From: Paraphoma chrysanthemicola
Lineage: Eukaryota > Ascomycota > Dothideomycetes > Pleosporales > Phaeosphaeriaceae
DNA: 64,000 nucleotides
NCBI GenBank assembly: GCA_020744225.1
Contig: JAGMWG010000021.1
Coordinates: 682,001-746,000 of the forward strand
Direction: 5' to 3'
Shown here piece by piece: positions 1-10,655 of the stretch (positions are counted from its first letter, which is position 1; every line of letters begins with the position of its first letter). The translations under genes and the position numbers were made by a program. The notes under the pieces are model-generated. The model searched no databases. It had not been told where the DNA came from and worked only from the letters and a program-made list of their open reading frames with translations.

Positions 1-305
1 CTGCCCCTCAGTGTGGCGATCGTTGCTACTTGATCAGGCTCCGATCGCAAGCCATATTGCTCGACGTAGAAGTTGCCTCATCCGCCGACGTAGCGCGGAA
101 GCGGGAACAGCCCCATGAGAACCAGGCAGATGTGTTCTTGGCACCTGCATGTGCGCCACTATGAGTTTGACGTGCTTTGGAAGCACGCGATTGATGGTGA
201 ACTCTCGGGGATGCGGGCTCGACATCAGCATTGCCATATAGAGGACTGACACAGTGGACTCCTGTGGTTTCAAAGAGATTAATGGCGTGCTGACGATGAT
301 GACAG

Positions 306-795
306 CTCCTCGATTACTATGTCAAGGCTTATTCGAGGCACGGGATACATCCCACGCGTAAGTCAACTCTCTCGTACACAAACTATGCCTTGTCGTCGCG
401 CCTCGTTTTCCAGAAACAACGGATCGATCCAGAATCGACTTAGTACGGAAACGTCACGCGCGCTGATCAGGGTCCTATAATTCAAGTATTATAGAATCGC
501 ACTGACATATACTTCAGTCAATTGGTATCGCACGCGCCGCGCCAACTGGGATGAGGACAAAGCCCTCCTAGACAAGAAAGTCATCAAGACTCCCGCTCTT
601 TTCATCCAAGCGTCATACGATGACGTACTGAAGCCTGAGATGTCGAAAGGCATGGATGCATTGATACCGAACTTGACCCGAGGAGAGGTCGCCGCCACGC
701 ACTGGGCACTAACTCAGAAACCGGCAGAGGTGAACAAAATTATTCGACAGTGGTTGGAGGGTCAGGGTCTGGGAGATATCAAGAGCAGCCTATAA
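306..795 (+). pseudogene. 3' fragment of an epoxide hydrolase (alpha/beta-hydrolase fold)
   Basis: Two exons join in frame across a 160-nt GT-AG intron (358-517). They encode about 109 residues ending at TAA 793-795. The peptide carries the signature of the C-terminal part of fungal soluble epoxide hydrolases: LDYYVKAYSRHG, then NWYRTRRANWDED, then the QASYDDVL strand with a candidate acid residue, and ATHWALTQ with the catalytic-histidine position. These enzymes hydrolyse epoxides to diols. The first exon begins right after an acceptor-like GATGACAG (298-305). No nucleophile-elbow or N-terminal exon could be read in bases 1-300 on the plus strand. It is therefore either a decayed remnant or a gene whose 5' part lies left of the window with a poorly conserved boundary. 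The remnant view is inference. Confidence 0.6.
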
Positions 796-3700
796 TCTGC
801 GGATCAAAAGAAGAATGACCATCAGATGCGGCCAAGCTGGTGATGTGAAATCGTGGCTGCAAAGTGAAGCTATGGAGTCAAGCCAAGGGCTGTGCGGCGT
901 ATAATTATGCGGGACGTTGACAGATAGCGAAATTGCGGCTGTACCCGTCGTAGTTTAGTTTATGTAGCGATATCGGGGCCCTGGGGTCACAAGCTCTGTC
1001 ATGCTCCAGCTGTGGAGTGATGATCGCTATCACTGTCGTTACTCGGTTAGCAACGTACGTCCGAGAAAGTACATTGGCGGAAGTATCTCAACAATTGCGT
1101 CTGCCAATCTCCACGGAATTTACTGCATCCAACGGTAAAATGTCATCAGAAGTGACATGTGCACCGGTCCCTCCGAGCATTACAAGCTAGAGCACCGGAA
1201 GCAGCAGCTGCGCGAGGAATTCCTCCGTCTTGGAATAGGTATCGTCGTTTTTTGAAGATTGCATCCAGACGTGATATCGTAACTCGTTACGATGCCCCTA
1301 GTAGCCACCAGATCTCGACTGCTGAGGTTAAATGCATCACTGGTTCATAGCTCACCATTTTACTCCAAGGATATGCCGGATGCAGGTCCCCTCCGCCCGT
1401 GCGCTGCGTGTGCCAAATCCCTGGGATTTGCTGCAGCAGCCAGTCAGACGTGCGTGTGGAGCCCTGTGTCTCGTGGCGTGAACGAGAGACTTGACTGTCA
1501 CAGAGCGCGGTCTTGTTCCGGGAGAAAAGTTGGTGCGGATGCAGGCCTCCGCAGCTGCAATCGGAAGACTTACTGTGATAGGCCTGGGTACCTTACATCC
1601 GGCAGACCGCCATTGCAAAGCTCAACTCAAATTCAGGGTCGCTTGTTGCTGGCGTCAACGAGTAATGTGAATCGTGCTCACCGCTGCGGAAACACTGAGA
1701 TGCGAAATGTCCGAGTTTGGTGAGCAACTTGAAACACGAGTTCGTGCGGAAGCGCAATCATTGTACCGGTGGGCTTCACACCCACTCCAGCGCCCTTAGT
1801 CAAGAAGTGCACTTACCGCTTACTGCATCCAGAGGGCCATGCATAAGTGTCGAAGAGGATTGTCGCTAGAGGATGCATGGTCCCAGTGTGCGGTCGCGGC
1901 CAGGGTATATACTCGCGTAGCGCAGCGCAGATCTAGGCGTACGTCTTCTGAAGCACGATAGCTGCAATATAAACGTGCTAGTTGATGGACTCGTGCCTTA
2001 TCAGTGCGCATCTGCGGATAGTTACTCGATGCCATCTCGTAGCGTCTTGGTCCGGAACGCGAGCGACTGGGTGAAATGGTAGTGATTAGTTAGGAGATTG
2101 TTTGGCCGTTGAAGGAACCTGGCTGCAGGACTAGTGGAAGTCGGTTGATTTTGACATTGGTGCGCTGGCCGGTGGTAAGGGACCACCATGGTGCGCTGCC
2201 GTGCTGATGTCCTTGACTCTTCATGCCATGATCGGCCTCACTTTTGCTTCTGCCGTCCCGCCTCTGCAGCTCGCTCGGCAGTCCTTCGAATAATGGGTAT
2301 GCTCGGAGAAATTGAGTGGACGAGTGATTCGGTGCTACACTTACCAACGACATCTCATTTGGCTCGTGGTCGGCCCCTGTCAAGAGACATGGATTCTAAC
2401 CATGCGGCTGCGATCAGTGTAAATTTCCTCGATTCCGGTCATGACTGTTCGAACTCACTATTCGGTCGCGCTGGGAGATCGCAGACAAGCTGCAGCGCGC
2501 CACCGTCCTTCGTGCGGAAGACACATGTCAATCGCGATGCCGCTGCTGGTGGCACGCCTCGGATGCAGCCCCAATTATCGCTAGCAAGCCGGCCATTCGT
2601 TTGTGACATTGCTCTGATAAGCAAGCCCTGTTCAATGTAAGTCCCGGCAGGCTGGTAAAGCCTGCTGGACATTTCGTCAATTCGCTACTGCTCGGTAGCC
2701 ATGCCGCAATGTATTCCGACGTCCAGCCGACAGTCAACCAACGAGCACCTCATATCACCACACACATCCCCTATGCCTGTCATCAGGATCCACTAACATG
2801 CTGCGCTACGGGACCGACAACGTGCTCTGCCGGGAGTACACTGTATGGAGGCGCATCGCTGTGCGCGACTCGCCCCTGAAGAATATATCCGGGTCTTTTA
2901 TATTGCGCATGCAAACTCCGTATGCTTCTGGAATATCAGCCAAACCTTCTAGCCACTCAGCGGCCGAAATTTGCCGTTGCGACCGGGACAGCCAGGAAAT
3001 TCCCAAGACTGCTGATTGCGGCTAGGATCATGGATGAAGTTGTGGTCGCGCTATGTGGTGGCGGCGAAGGCGTGCTAACCCTAGGACGACCAGCCCGCAT
3101 ATCAGGCTGATATTTCCTGCGTCTCTGTCCGGGATCTGTGCGTGCGCTATGGCCGCACTACTACCGGCAATCTGCAGACGTTCCAACGCGCCTTTCATAT
3201 GCAGGCTCCACAACAGCAGGACTGCCTTATCGCTGTTTCACGGCGCTGTTGTAGCTTCTGATAGACGGCTGCTACACAAAATGGATCCACTTGAGACACC
3301 ACGTTATGACTACTGCTCCTATATCGCAGCTCCCATATGCACGCGCCGGAGCTACAGAGGTGTTGATCCGGTAGAAAACGAGTCCAAAACTACTTGAGCC
3401 AGTAGTGTCAGAACCCTCTACCCCGGGGCGAATTGCAGGAGCTCGCGAGCTAGTATCCACATGAAGATCTAACCTCATTTACATCGACAGCGTAACGGGA
3501 GAAGGAAAAGGCTATGCGAAGCACCCATAACCCATACCGTGTAGCTGTCGTCACGCATCCCTATCCATGCTCGTTGCGCCAGATTGATCCGCTCAGCAAA
3601 TGACGTGGATGCCTCGAGTCTTTCCTCATGCGATGCCATTATCTCGCCGATGCACGAACGTCAAGCAAGCCCAGCTTGTGCCATGCCGCGAGGATCGAAG

Positions 3701-3824
3701 GGGTTCTTTCCGACATGTATATCAGACTCCACGTTCCCGTGGGGTAGTGTCCTGCTAGCTATCTCTCCCTCTTCTCTTCCCGCACCACTGCCACCGTCAT
3801 CCCATCCTCCCACAGTCTCTCGTA
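796..3824. other. Gene-sparse stretch, no supported gene
   Basis: About 3 kb with only short overlapping open frames on both strands. The longest is 150 codons (2188-2640, plus). None shows a recognisable domain, a consistent splice structure or a homologous-looking motif. No repeats or transposon ends were seen by eye. The last 100 bases before 3825 are pyrimidine-rich and look like the promoter or leader of the dehydrogenase gene. Confidence 0.6.
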
Positions 3825-5269
3825 ATGGCTCCCTCAGCTTTGGCAGACATCTACCCAATCCCAGCAAGGCACTACTCGAAGCCTTCGACTATCGTGGCAT
3901 CCGTCTTGCATGGGCCAAGGGACTTGCGGCTCGTATGATCCCACCTGCCCTTACACATCCCACACTGCCCACCATTCGTGGGGGTCTTGGTGGATGCTAG
4001 ACGTCTAAGACTTGAGGCTAACTGTTCGGAAAGGAAACCCGTACCATAACGGACCCAGGCCCCAACGAACTTCAGATAGCCGTTAAAGCTACTGGTCTCT
4101 GCGGGAGCGATTGTTCGTACTACAGCAAATTTCGCAACGGTGATCTACACGCCTGCCAGCCACTCTCACTGGGCCATGAGTCCGCTGGGGTTGTAGTGGC
4201 CGTCGGCGAGAATGTCACTGGCTACCAGATTGGCGAGCGTGTAGCATTGGAGGTGGGCGTACCTTGCGACAACTGCAGGTCATGCCAACGCGGGCGCTAC
4301 AATCTGTGCCCGAAGATGAGGTTCAGGAGTAGCGCCAAATCGTTCCCTCACTTCCAGGGAACCCTCCAGGAACGTATCAACCATCCCGCGAAATGGTGCC
4401 ACAAGTATGTCTTGCATGATCTACCCGCAAAACGACGTTAGCTGACAACCTTATTCAGACTTCCTGCCCATGTCACCATGGAGTCTGCTGCGTTACTGGA
4501 ACCTCTTTCTGTGGCAATTCATGCTACTCGAAGAGCCTCCATTGAGCAGGGTGACACGGTCATTGTCTTTGGAGCAGGCACAGTCGGCCTATTGACTGCA
4601 GCTATGGCTAAAGTTTCTGGAGCTACCACCGTTGTGATTGCTGATATCGACTATGGTCGGATAAACTATGCCCTGCAGAATGGCTTTGCGCACAAGGGCT
4701 ACATTGTGACCCCAAGAAAAGAGGCAGCTGAGACCGCTGGCAAACTTGAGCAGGCGAAGGAACTCGCGACGGATGTCATGCAGATCGCGTCACTTAACGA
4801 GGACGATTTCGAGGGCGCAGATGTTACCTTTGACTGCACTGGAAAGGAGATCTGCATGCAGGCTGGCCTCTATGTAAGTCATTCTGGAAGGCCTTAAATA
4901 TCGCTCGCTAACGCCCGCAAAGGCAACAAGACCAGGAGGCCAACTTGTTATGGTTGGAATGGGGACCCCAATTCAGACACTTCCAATGTCTGCTTCGCAC
5001 TTGAAAGAGGTCGACATCATTGGCATCTTCAGATATGCCAACACTTACCCGACGGGCATTAAGCTCATCTCGTCCGGTGTACTGCCCAGTCTTGACAACA
5101 TGATCACTCACCGGTATGTTTCAACTAGTGCGAGACTGGATTCATGAGATAGAGACTGACATCACATAGGTACCATGGCCTCAACTCGGTCAAAGAGGCT
5201 TTCGAGCTTGCCGGCAAGACTGTGGACGAGGATGGCAACCTTGTCCTGAAGGTGCTCGTTGAGATGTGA
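3825..5269 (+). CDS. Zinc-dependent sorbitol/xylitol-type dehydrogenase (MDR family)
   Basis: Five exons (3825-3932, 4034-4404, 4459-4873, 4923-5113, 5170-5269) give 394 residues, close to the family length. It is an NAD(P)-linked medium-chain dehydrogenase that would oxidise polyols in the cytosol. Catalytic zinc ligands are visible as C59 (in GLCGSD), H84 and E85 (in LGHES). The structural zinc lobe is C114, C117, C120 and C128. The Rossmann nucleotide-binding motif VFGAGTVGLL follows in exon 3. All four introns are GT-AG; intron 1 ends with CTAAC close to its acceptor. The exact substrate (sorbitol, xylitol, L-arabinitol or another polyol) cannot be read from sequence. The start is the first ATG in frame after a CT-rich leader. 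Confidence 0.88.
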
Positions 5270-6252
5270 TTGCATCTGCGGGCCAGCAAGTCACTTTCGC
5301 CGCGTTGTACCTGTACATTCGCTTTCATTGCAGCATCATGACCTTAGAGACGACATAGAAAAGACCCAATTGGGCACGGCTCGGCGTTCTGAAATTGGTG
5401 GGTCCAGATAGACTGAGATACCATTCGTTTTTTTGTTGGGTTTGAAGTCTGGCACGGCAGTTTTGGTGCATTGGAAGAATCTTGATCCGGGGACTCTAGA
5501 ACTAGAATAGCTGAAATAATGATGCAGTATTGACCGGGAATTGACCGCATCTCGCACAGTGAGCAGTCGAAATCAAGGTTTCAAGTCGCGATCGAGCTAG
5601 ATATTGGGCGCAGAATTCGGGTGTGAGATGTAAGGGAGCGGTGTGCGGCTTGGTGCAATGCCACCCTTGAGTCGTGTGCATGAAGAGACGGGATCGACCT
5701 TGCATGCTAGTGCGGTTCTACGGCGAAATTGTCGGGTGGCAGGAGGCAGCCCCGAGACCGAGACCGACTTCTCATTCGGCAGCCAGAGCGAAGACAAGAG
5801 GTGCTGAAAGCGAGCGGAAGCACATGAAAGAAGAGAATACCCAGAGCACTTCCAAGAGGCAATCGTCGATGATACTATCCCTTGAGTGTTGTACAAAATG
5901 TTATGCTCATATTGCGCTGGACAAGGCTGCGGTGATATAAGCACGGGTCATGCTCAATGTTCATCGTGACAATTGGATCGATTGGAAGCAGCATGGAGGG
6001 TCGCACACAACGAATCAATTGGTGTGAAACCCGAGGACGCGACTTGCGAGAACGATGCGAAATCGCCGCGATATCACGTGTCGCGGGGTAGCTGCTCAGT
6101 GGGGCTCCGTGGCGTCGCGAAAGTGGCAGGCACCTCTGCAGCCTAACAAGCTCTCACACTTTCTAGCTCAGCTCCAATTACATCAACATCAACACCAGAC
6201 CACGATCTGAAAGCTTCAACCCAGCAACGCCAACATAACCAAGGTTGCAAAC
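5270..6252. other. Intergenic region between dehydrogenase and CSN6
   Basis: Holds the 3' flank of the dehydrogenase and the promoter and leader of CSN6. Short open frames on both strands (for example 5597-5944 minus) have no recognisable content. The last 80 bases are rich in CAACA and CATCAAC tracts, typical of a fungal 5' leader. Confidence 0.5.
6075..6080. promoter_or_regulatory. CACGTG E-box-like palindrome upstream of CSN6
   Basis: A palindromic CACGTG lies 173 nt before the CSN6 start, in a CG-rich patch. Such sites bind bHLH factors of the Cbf1/SREBP type in fungi. Use here is inferred only from the motif and position. Confidence 0.25.
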
Positions 6253-7676
6253 ATGGCGGAGGCCTCTCAGAACCCGCTGATATCAAGCGCACGCGCCTCG
6301 GACAACAGCCCCACTGTCCAGCTACATCCGCTGGTACTTCTCACCATATCAGACTGCATTACGCGACACACCCTCCGACAGCAAACTGGCCCAGTGGTCG
6401 GCGCTATAATAGGTCAACAGAATGGTCAAGAAATCACCATGGAGGTGGCTTTCCAGGCAAAGCTCAAGGCCGGCACTGATGGTGAGGTTGTGCTGGACGA
6501 AGAGTGGTTCAACAAGCGCATAGAAGATTGTAAGTATACACGTGGTGTCTGATGCACCCTCGCCATGAGCTACTACATAGCTAACAACATGAAGTCAAGG
6601 ATGTGCACAAGCAACCACCGCTAGACCTTGTCGGCTGGTTCACTCTGGGCCCGCGCTCCGGACCCCAACCTCATATCTTACCCATACACTCCCACATATC
6701 AGAAGTCTATACCGAGTCACCCCTGTTGGTTATCTTCCACCCAGAAGATGCCTTCTCAGAAGCGACTGCCGCCGGCAAATTACCGCTCACGCTGTACGAG
6801 CCCATCGTTGAGAATGTCGCCGTCGACCCCAATGACAAGGCCATGGACATTGACGGTGCTGTCCAAGCTAAGTCAACCAAGTTCAAGGAGCTCGTATATA
6901 CCATCGAGACCGGAGAGGCTGAGATGATCAGCGTCGACTTTGTAGCACGAGGAGGCGGCAATGCTACGGCTGTCGAGGGGTCCAAGGAAGCTTCAGTTCC
7001 CAAGGCGGAATCGTCCTCGTCGGCTGCTGCAGAGGCTGCTAACAAGCGGACAACGCGTGGCAAGCAAAAGGAAAAGGAGAAGGAGAAGGAGAAGGAGAAG
7101 GATGCGCCTATCGAGGAGTCCCTAGTCATGACAGCAGACGATGACGAACGTAAGCCAACCCTTCCGCATCTGAATACTGTATCATGCTGATATATACCAG
7201 TGCTCTCCTCTCTCACCGCGAAGATGAACGCCATTCGCATGCTGAGCCGCCGCATACAGCTTCTCCGAACATACCTCGACTCGCTTCCACCATCCTACCT
7301 GTCCGACCCCGCGCTCCCGCTCAATCCTGCCACAGACGCCGAGCATCCACTTCCGCTAAACCACTCCATACTTCGCAGCATATCAGCGACACTTGCTCGC
7401 ATCAATATACTCGCTCCGCCAGACTCCGAGGCGTTTACCCTCGAGTCACAGCAAGAAGCCTCCGATGTCCAACTGGCCAACCTCCTCTCGTCGATCACGA
7501 ATTCCGTCTCAGCAGCAAAGGAACTAGGTCGCAAGAGCTACATTGTCGAGCACGGCAAGAACCAGAACAAGGGCCGCCTGGGAATGGGCACAATGGGCGG
7601 CTACGGGGGCGATGGCGGAGACTTCTTCGGAACAGTCATGGGGCGAGGTGGAGGCATGGGAGTCGAGAGGTGGTGA
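6253..7676 (+). CDS. csn6: COP9 signalosome subunit 6 (MPN-domain protein)
   Basis: Three exons (6253-6529, 6595-7149, 7201-7676) encode about 435 residues. CSN6 is a structural MPN subunit of the COP9 signalosome, which removes Nedd8 from cullin-RING ligases. The N-terminal half has the MPN pattern: VQLHPLVLLTISD, GPVVGAIIGQQNG, then VGWFTLGP and HSHISEVYTESPLLVIFHP. A full JAMM metal site is not evident, as expected for CSN6 rather than CSN5. A lysine/glutamate tandem repeat (near 7068-7101) separates the MPN part from the C-terminal helical region. The tail is glycine-rich (GMGTMGGYGGDGGD). An alternative last exon is possible (see finding at 7670-8084). Confidence 0.87.
7068..7101 (+). 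repeat. GAGAAG tandem repeat coding for Lys-Glu
   Basis: A short tandem hexanucleotide run inside CSN6 exon 2 encodes alternating K and E in the linker between MPN and C-terminal regions. It is likely length-variable between strains. Confidence 0.7.
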
Positions 7677-7901
7677 TCTCCTCACACCTCTTCTCACATC
7701 CCCCACACCTCTCCGTTCTTCATTTGCGGTGTGGCTGACTAACGAGGTAGACTGATTCTAGACCACCCTCCTGCCTTCCCTCCTGATCTCCCTCGTATGG
7801 TCCCTAGACTGGCGAAACCTCTTGGCGCACGCACTGGCCTCGGACCTTAGAAGCGCCCTGGCGACGACGATGACGATGATCCGGATCCAGACGATATCAA
7901 T

Positions 7902-8084
7902 ATGATGGGCAGCTATGCTGTGGCAGTCGGCACGGTCATAAGCTTCCTTGTTACGGTCTTCTTCATTCTCATTTGGCCCGTTACCCTGAGCCTGTTAGTC
8001 TTGTGCGTCATACTAGCACCGTGTGTGCGCTTCTGGCTGTGGATTCTTTCTCTCGTGGCCCGTGCCTTTTGGCGTTTTTGTTAA
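7902..8084 (+). CDS. Small hydrophobic open frame, possible membrane peptide
   Basis: A 60-codon frame starts at tandem ATGs. It encodes two long hydrophobic stretches (roughly residues 5-27 and 30-56), rich in V, L, I, F and W. It is preceded in frame by an Asp-rich segment from about 7866. The same frame is open back to 7743 except for one TAG at 7848-7850. It could be an independent small membrane protein, part of an alternative 3' end of CSN6, or a decayed gene. I recognise no family. Confidence 0.3.
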   Translation: MMGSYAVAVGTVISFLVTVFFILIWPVTLSLLVLCVILAPCVRFWLWILSLVARAFWRFC

Positions 8085-8854
8085 GCGGCGGGCGAGGCAC
8101 GATACGTTGCATTGCGAATGGCGTATATCTGGACGCGCCGAATACAGCATGACATAGCATAGCGAAGCATGCAATGATAGCGAAACATGGAATATGAACA
8201 CACAAGCCAAAGGTCTTGCATGTTCTGGCACCTGATGTGATCTTGCTCAATCTGTGGTTATTCCTGGCCATTTCCCACCCTGGCGCAACGGGCAGTACAT
8301 GCCTAATAGGGTGAGATGCGTCATCCGACGACGTACCAAGATGTACACATACATGAAACCAAGAACGCGAAGTCCCTCCTCCCAAGACTCCATATTGCAA
8401 AGCGCAGTACATGCAAGACTATCACCTACGCCAAATCTCCAACGCCCCTTCCAACACTATACAGTATCGATCCCCACCCCACCGCGCCTTTCCATTCCTT
8501 CCCTTATTCCATTCCTCAGCCACCATCATCATCGTCCTCTGATTCCATCTGGCTCGCTAATCAACCTCCCTCCCACCCCTTCGAAATCCCGCATCTCGCA
8601 TCGGCATATGTACAGCCAATCGGCGTAGAACTTGGTCAAGTCGGTTTGTTTGCGCTGGAGGATTTGCGCTGTTTGTTGTGCCATGCGCGCGTTGAGTTGG
8701 TGCTGGATGGTGTGCGGCAGGGACGAGGAGGAGGATGAATAGGTGTAGCCACAGGCCCGTCTGTCCACGGGATTGAATCAGGTTGGTTAGAAGGGGTTGT
8801 GGGTGCGGTTAGAGAGGGCCATGAGGAGGGAAATGACGAGTTGTCGGTCGGGGT
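8085..8854. other. Intergenic region with unassigned short frames
   Basis: Between the small hydrophobic frame and the minus-strand gene at 8855. A minus-strand frame at 8529-8768 has a glutamine-rich, protein-like composition. However, it has no credible start, and no splice join to the gene upstream of it on that strand was found. Nothing else is supported. Confidence 0.4.
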
Positions 8855-9847
8855 TTATATGGTAAGGGAGGAGAGGATGTGAGATAACTCTTGGTCGGGT
8901 GGTGTTTGGGTGTTCGATGTGTGAAGAGGTGTGGATGATTCAGTGTTGATGATGGACCAAAAGGCTCTGACGACTTTGTCCACTGCGTCTTTTTGGAATT
9001 TGGCGTCTTCTATAGTGTCCGCTATAGTGAGCTCATGTGGTTGTGACGTTCGTTCAGCATCGGGACCCCATGCAATCAGTCCTGTGGTATTATCTGCAGT
9101 GTCAAGCTGAGTTGCAAAGCCACTTGTGCGAGCCTCAGAATTGGATACCTCATCACTGGACGGAGCCGGGGTTTGTGGCTGATGACTATCGTCGTTCCAG
9201 GTCCAGTGGCTTCCTTGGTTAAAATCTATATCAGTATCGTCACTCGTGGCTTGCACATCCTCGGACGATAAGTGTTGCAAGACCCAGCTCCCGTCGTCGT
9301 CGTCGAGTGGATGTGAGTAGTCAGTGCTGATGGGATGTATGGGGTCTGTGCTAGCGACGTAGTTGCCGTCATACTCGTGTTCTTCCATCTCACTCCATTC
9401 TCTCTTCACCGTCTCGACTACGTCGTCGGGGAAGACTTCTCTGGGCAAAGGTGACGTTGCTCTTTCACGCCAAGTATGTTTGACCCTGCCAACACTCCGC
9501 TTGATGGCTGGTGCGAACACGTTTTGAGTGTCCCAAGATGCACTTGCATACTCGGCTTCGAGCTCTCGTACAAGTCTTTCGACTTCCATCTCGCCGGGCA
9601 TGTTTCGCTGCCTGAGCTTCTCCAGGAACTCTGTTGCTCGTTCCAATTTCCTTCTCCAACCCTCATCCCAGGCTGTGTGTTGGCATGGGCCACAATCGAC
9701 GCGCAGATAAATCGTCAGGAATGACTCTGCGATGCATGCTGCTTTGATACTGCTTGCCGTGATTTTGTGTTTGGTGCCATTGCAGCGAGATCTCCGCCTG
9801 CGCAATGTATGCTGGCATGTGAACCGAAAGGTGACGATGTTACACAT
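8855..9847 (-). CDS. Hypothetical protein with N-terminal Cys/His cluster
   Basis: An uninterrupted 330-codon frame starting at a true ATG. The first 60 residues hold a Cys/His pattern (C2, C11, H13, C22, C38, C52, C55, H57) that could bind zinc. This is followed by a basic helical segment (WRRKLERATEFLEKLRQR). The remaining two thirds are acidic and look disordered, with many D, S and T residues. Proteins with such an N-terminal Cys/His patch and a low-complexity tail are common as uncharacterised genes in Dothideomycetes. I do not recognise a specific family and assign no function. No introns are needed. Confidence 0.6.
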   Translation of the reverse strand: MCNIVTFRFTCQHTLRRRRSRCNGTKHKITASSIKAACIAESFLTIYLRVDCGPCQHTAWDEGWRRKLERATEFLEKLRQRNMPGEMEVERLVRELEAEYASASWDTQNVFAPAIKRSVGRVKHTWRERATSPLPREVFPDDVVETVKREWSEMEEHEYDGNYVASTDPIHPISTDYSHPLDDDDGSWVLQHLSSEDVQATSDDTDIDFNQGSHWTWNDDSHQPQTPAPSSDEVSNSEARTSGFATQLDTADNTTGLIAWGPDAERTSQPHELTIADTIEDAKFQKDAVDKVVRAFWSIINTESSTPLHTSNTQTPPDQELSHILSSLTI

Positions 9848-10655
9848 GAGGTGCGGTGATCAAGCGGCGGGGTATGAGTCAGTAAGTTGTCACTCCGAAA
9901 TTGAGATCGGTGTTGTCCTGTTTGTATTGGCCTGACTCTGATATGGGGATGTGTAGTGTCTTATAAATAGCAAACGAGACCCGCGTGTTCGCAAAAGGTA
10001 GAAGGGAACAATATTCCAGCTTCATACAAACCTTCCAAAGACATCGTCGCTATCAACCTAGTCTCTGCGATTTCCCAAATGTGAGTGACCAGGAAAAGTG
10101 GGGCGACAAAGGTAAAGGCAGAGACATCGGGAGATCAGACCGCTGTGCACGTCAGAGCTCTCAGGACTGCGCGAGTAGTACACGCGCGTGTCCATGATGA
10201 TGCCGGCACGGATGTGTGTGGCGTTTCAAGTAGTTCGGGGGTGGCGTGTGAGATGTGGGTAGATGAAGAAAGAGGAAGGCACGCGTGTTCACGTGAACCA
10301 TTGAATCGCTGAGTAGCAGCCCTTCAAGAGCATCAAACATAGCCAAAGATGTTATAGAAAAAGGGAGATGAAATGACTATCAGGTAGAATGAAGATCATA
10401 AGGCTAAATCACAATGAAAAGAGCTCTCAGGCCCAGGCTTGAATCTATGGAAACCGCTTACAAAAGGAATGCTAGCGATGGATGCATGTACAACACGCCA
10501 TGGGATATACAACGCCCTATTCAATCATGCAATGCCAGAACCACTTCTTCATCAGACATTACGCATTACCATCATGTAAGAAAGTGTATCTCCAGCCGCT
10601 TTGCAAAAGCCGCTGGACTGAATAAGAATAGACATGAAAACCCCCAGTTCACAAC
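9848..10655. other. Intergenic region, nothing recognised
   Basis: Upstream flank of the Cys/His-cluster gene and downstream flank of the SQ-rich gene. A TTATAAATAG stretch (9960-9969) is TATA-like. In minus orientation it sits about 115 nt upstream of the ATG at 9847. Short frames elsewhere have no support. Confidence 0.4.

Noticed and set aside
2188..2640. 150-codon plus frame in the gene-poor left end
   Set aside because: No recognisable motif and overlapped by frames of similar length on the other strand.
6707..7255. 182-codon minus-strand frame
   Set aside because: Antisense of CSN6; includes the complement of the Lys-Glu repeat as a Phe-Ser run.
8529..8768. Gln-rich minus frame just downstream of the Cys/His-cluster gene
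   Set aside because: No phase-consistent intron joins it to that gene and no convincing start exists.
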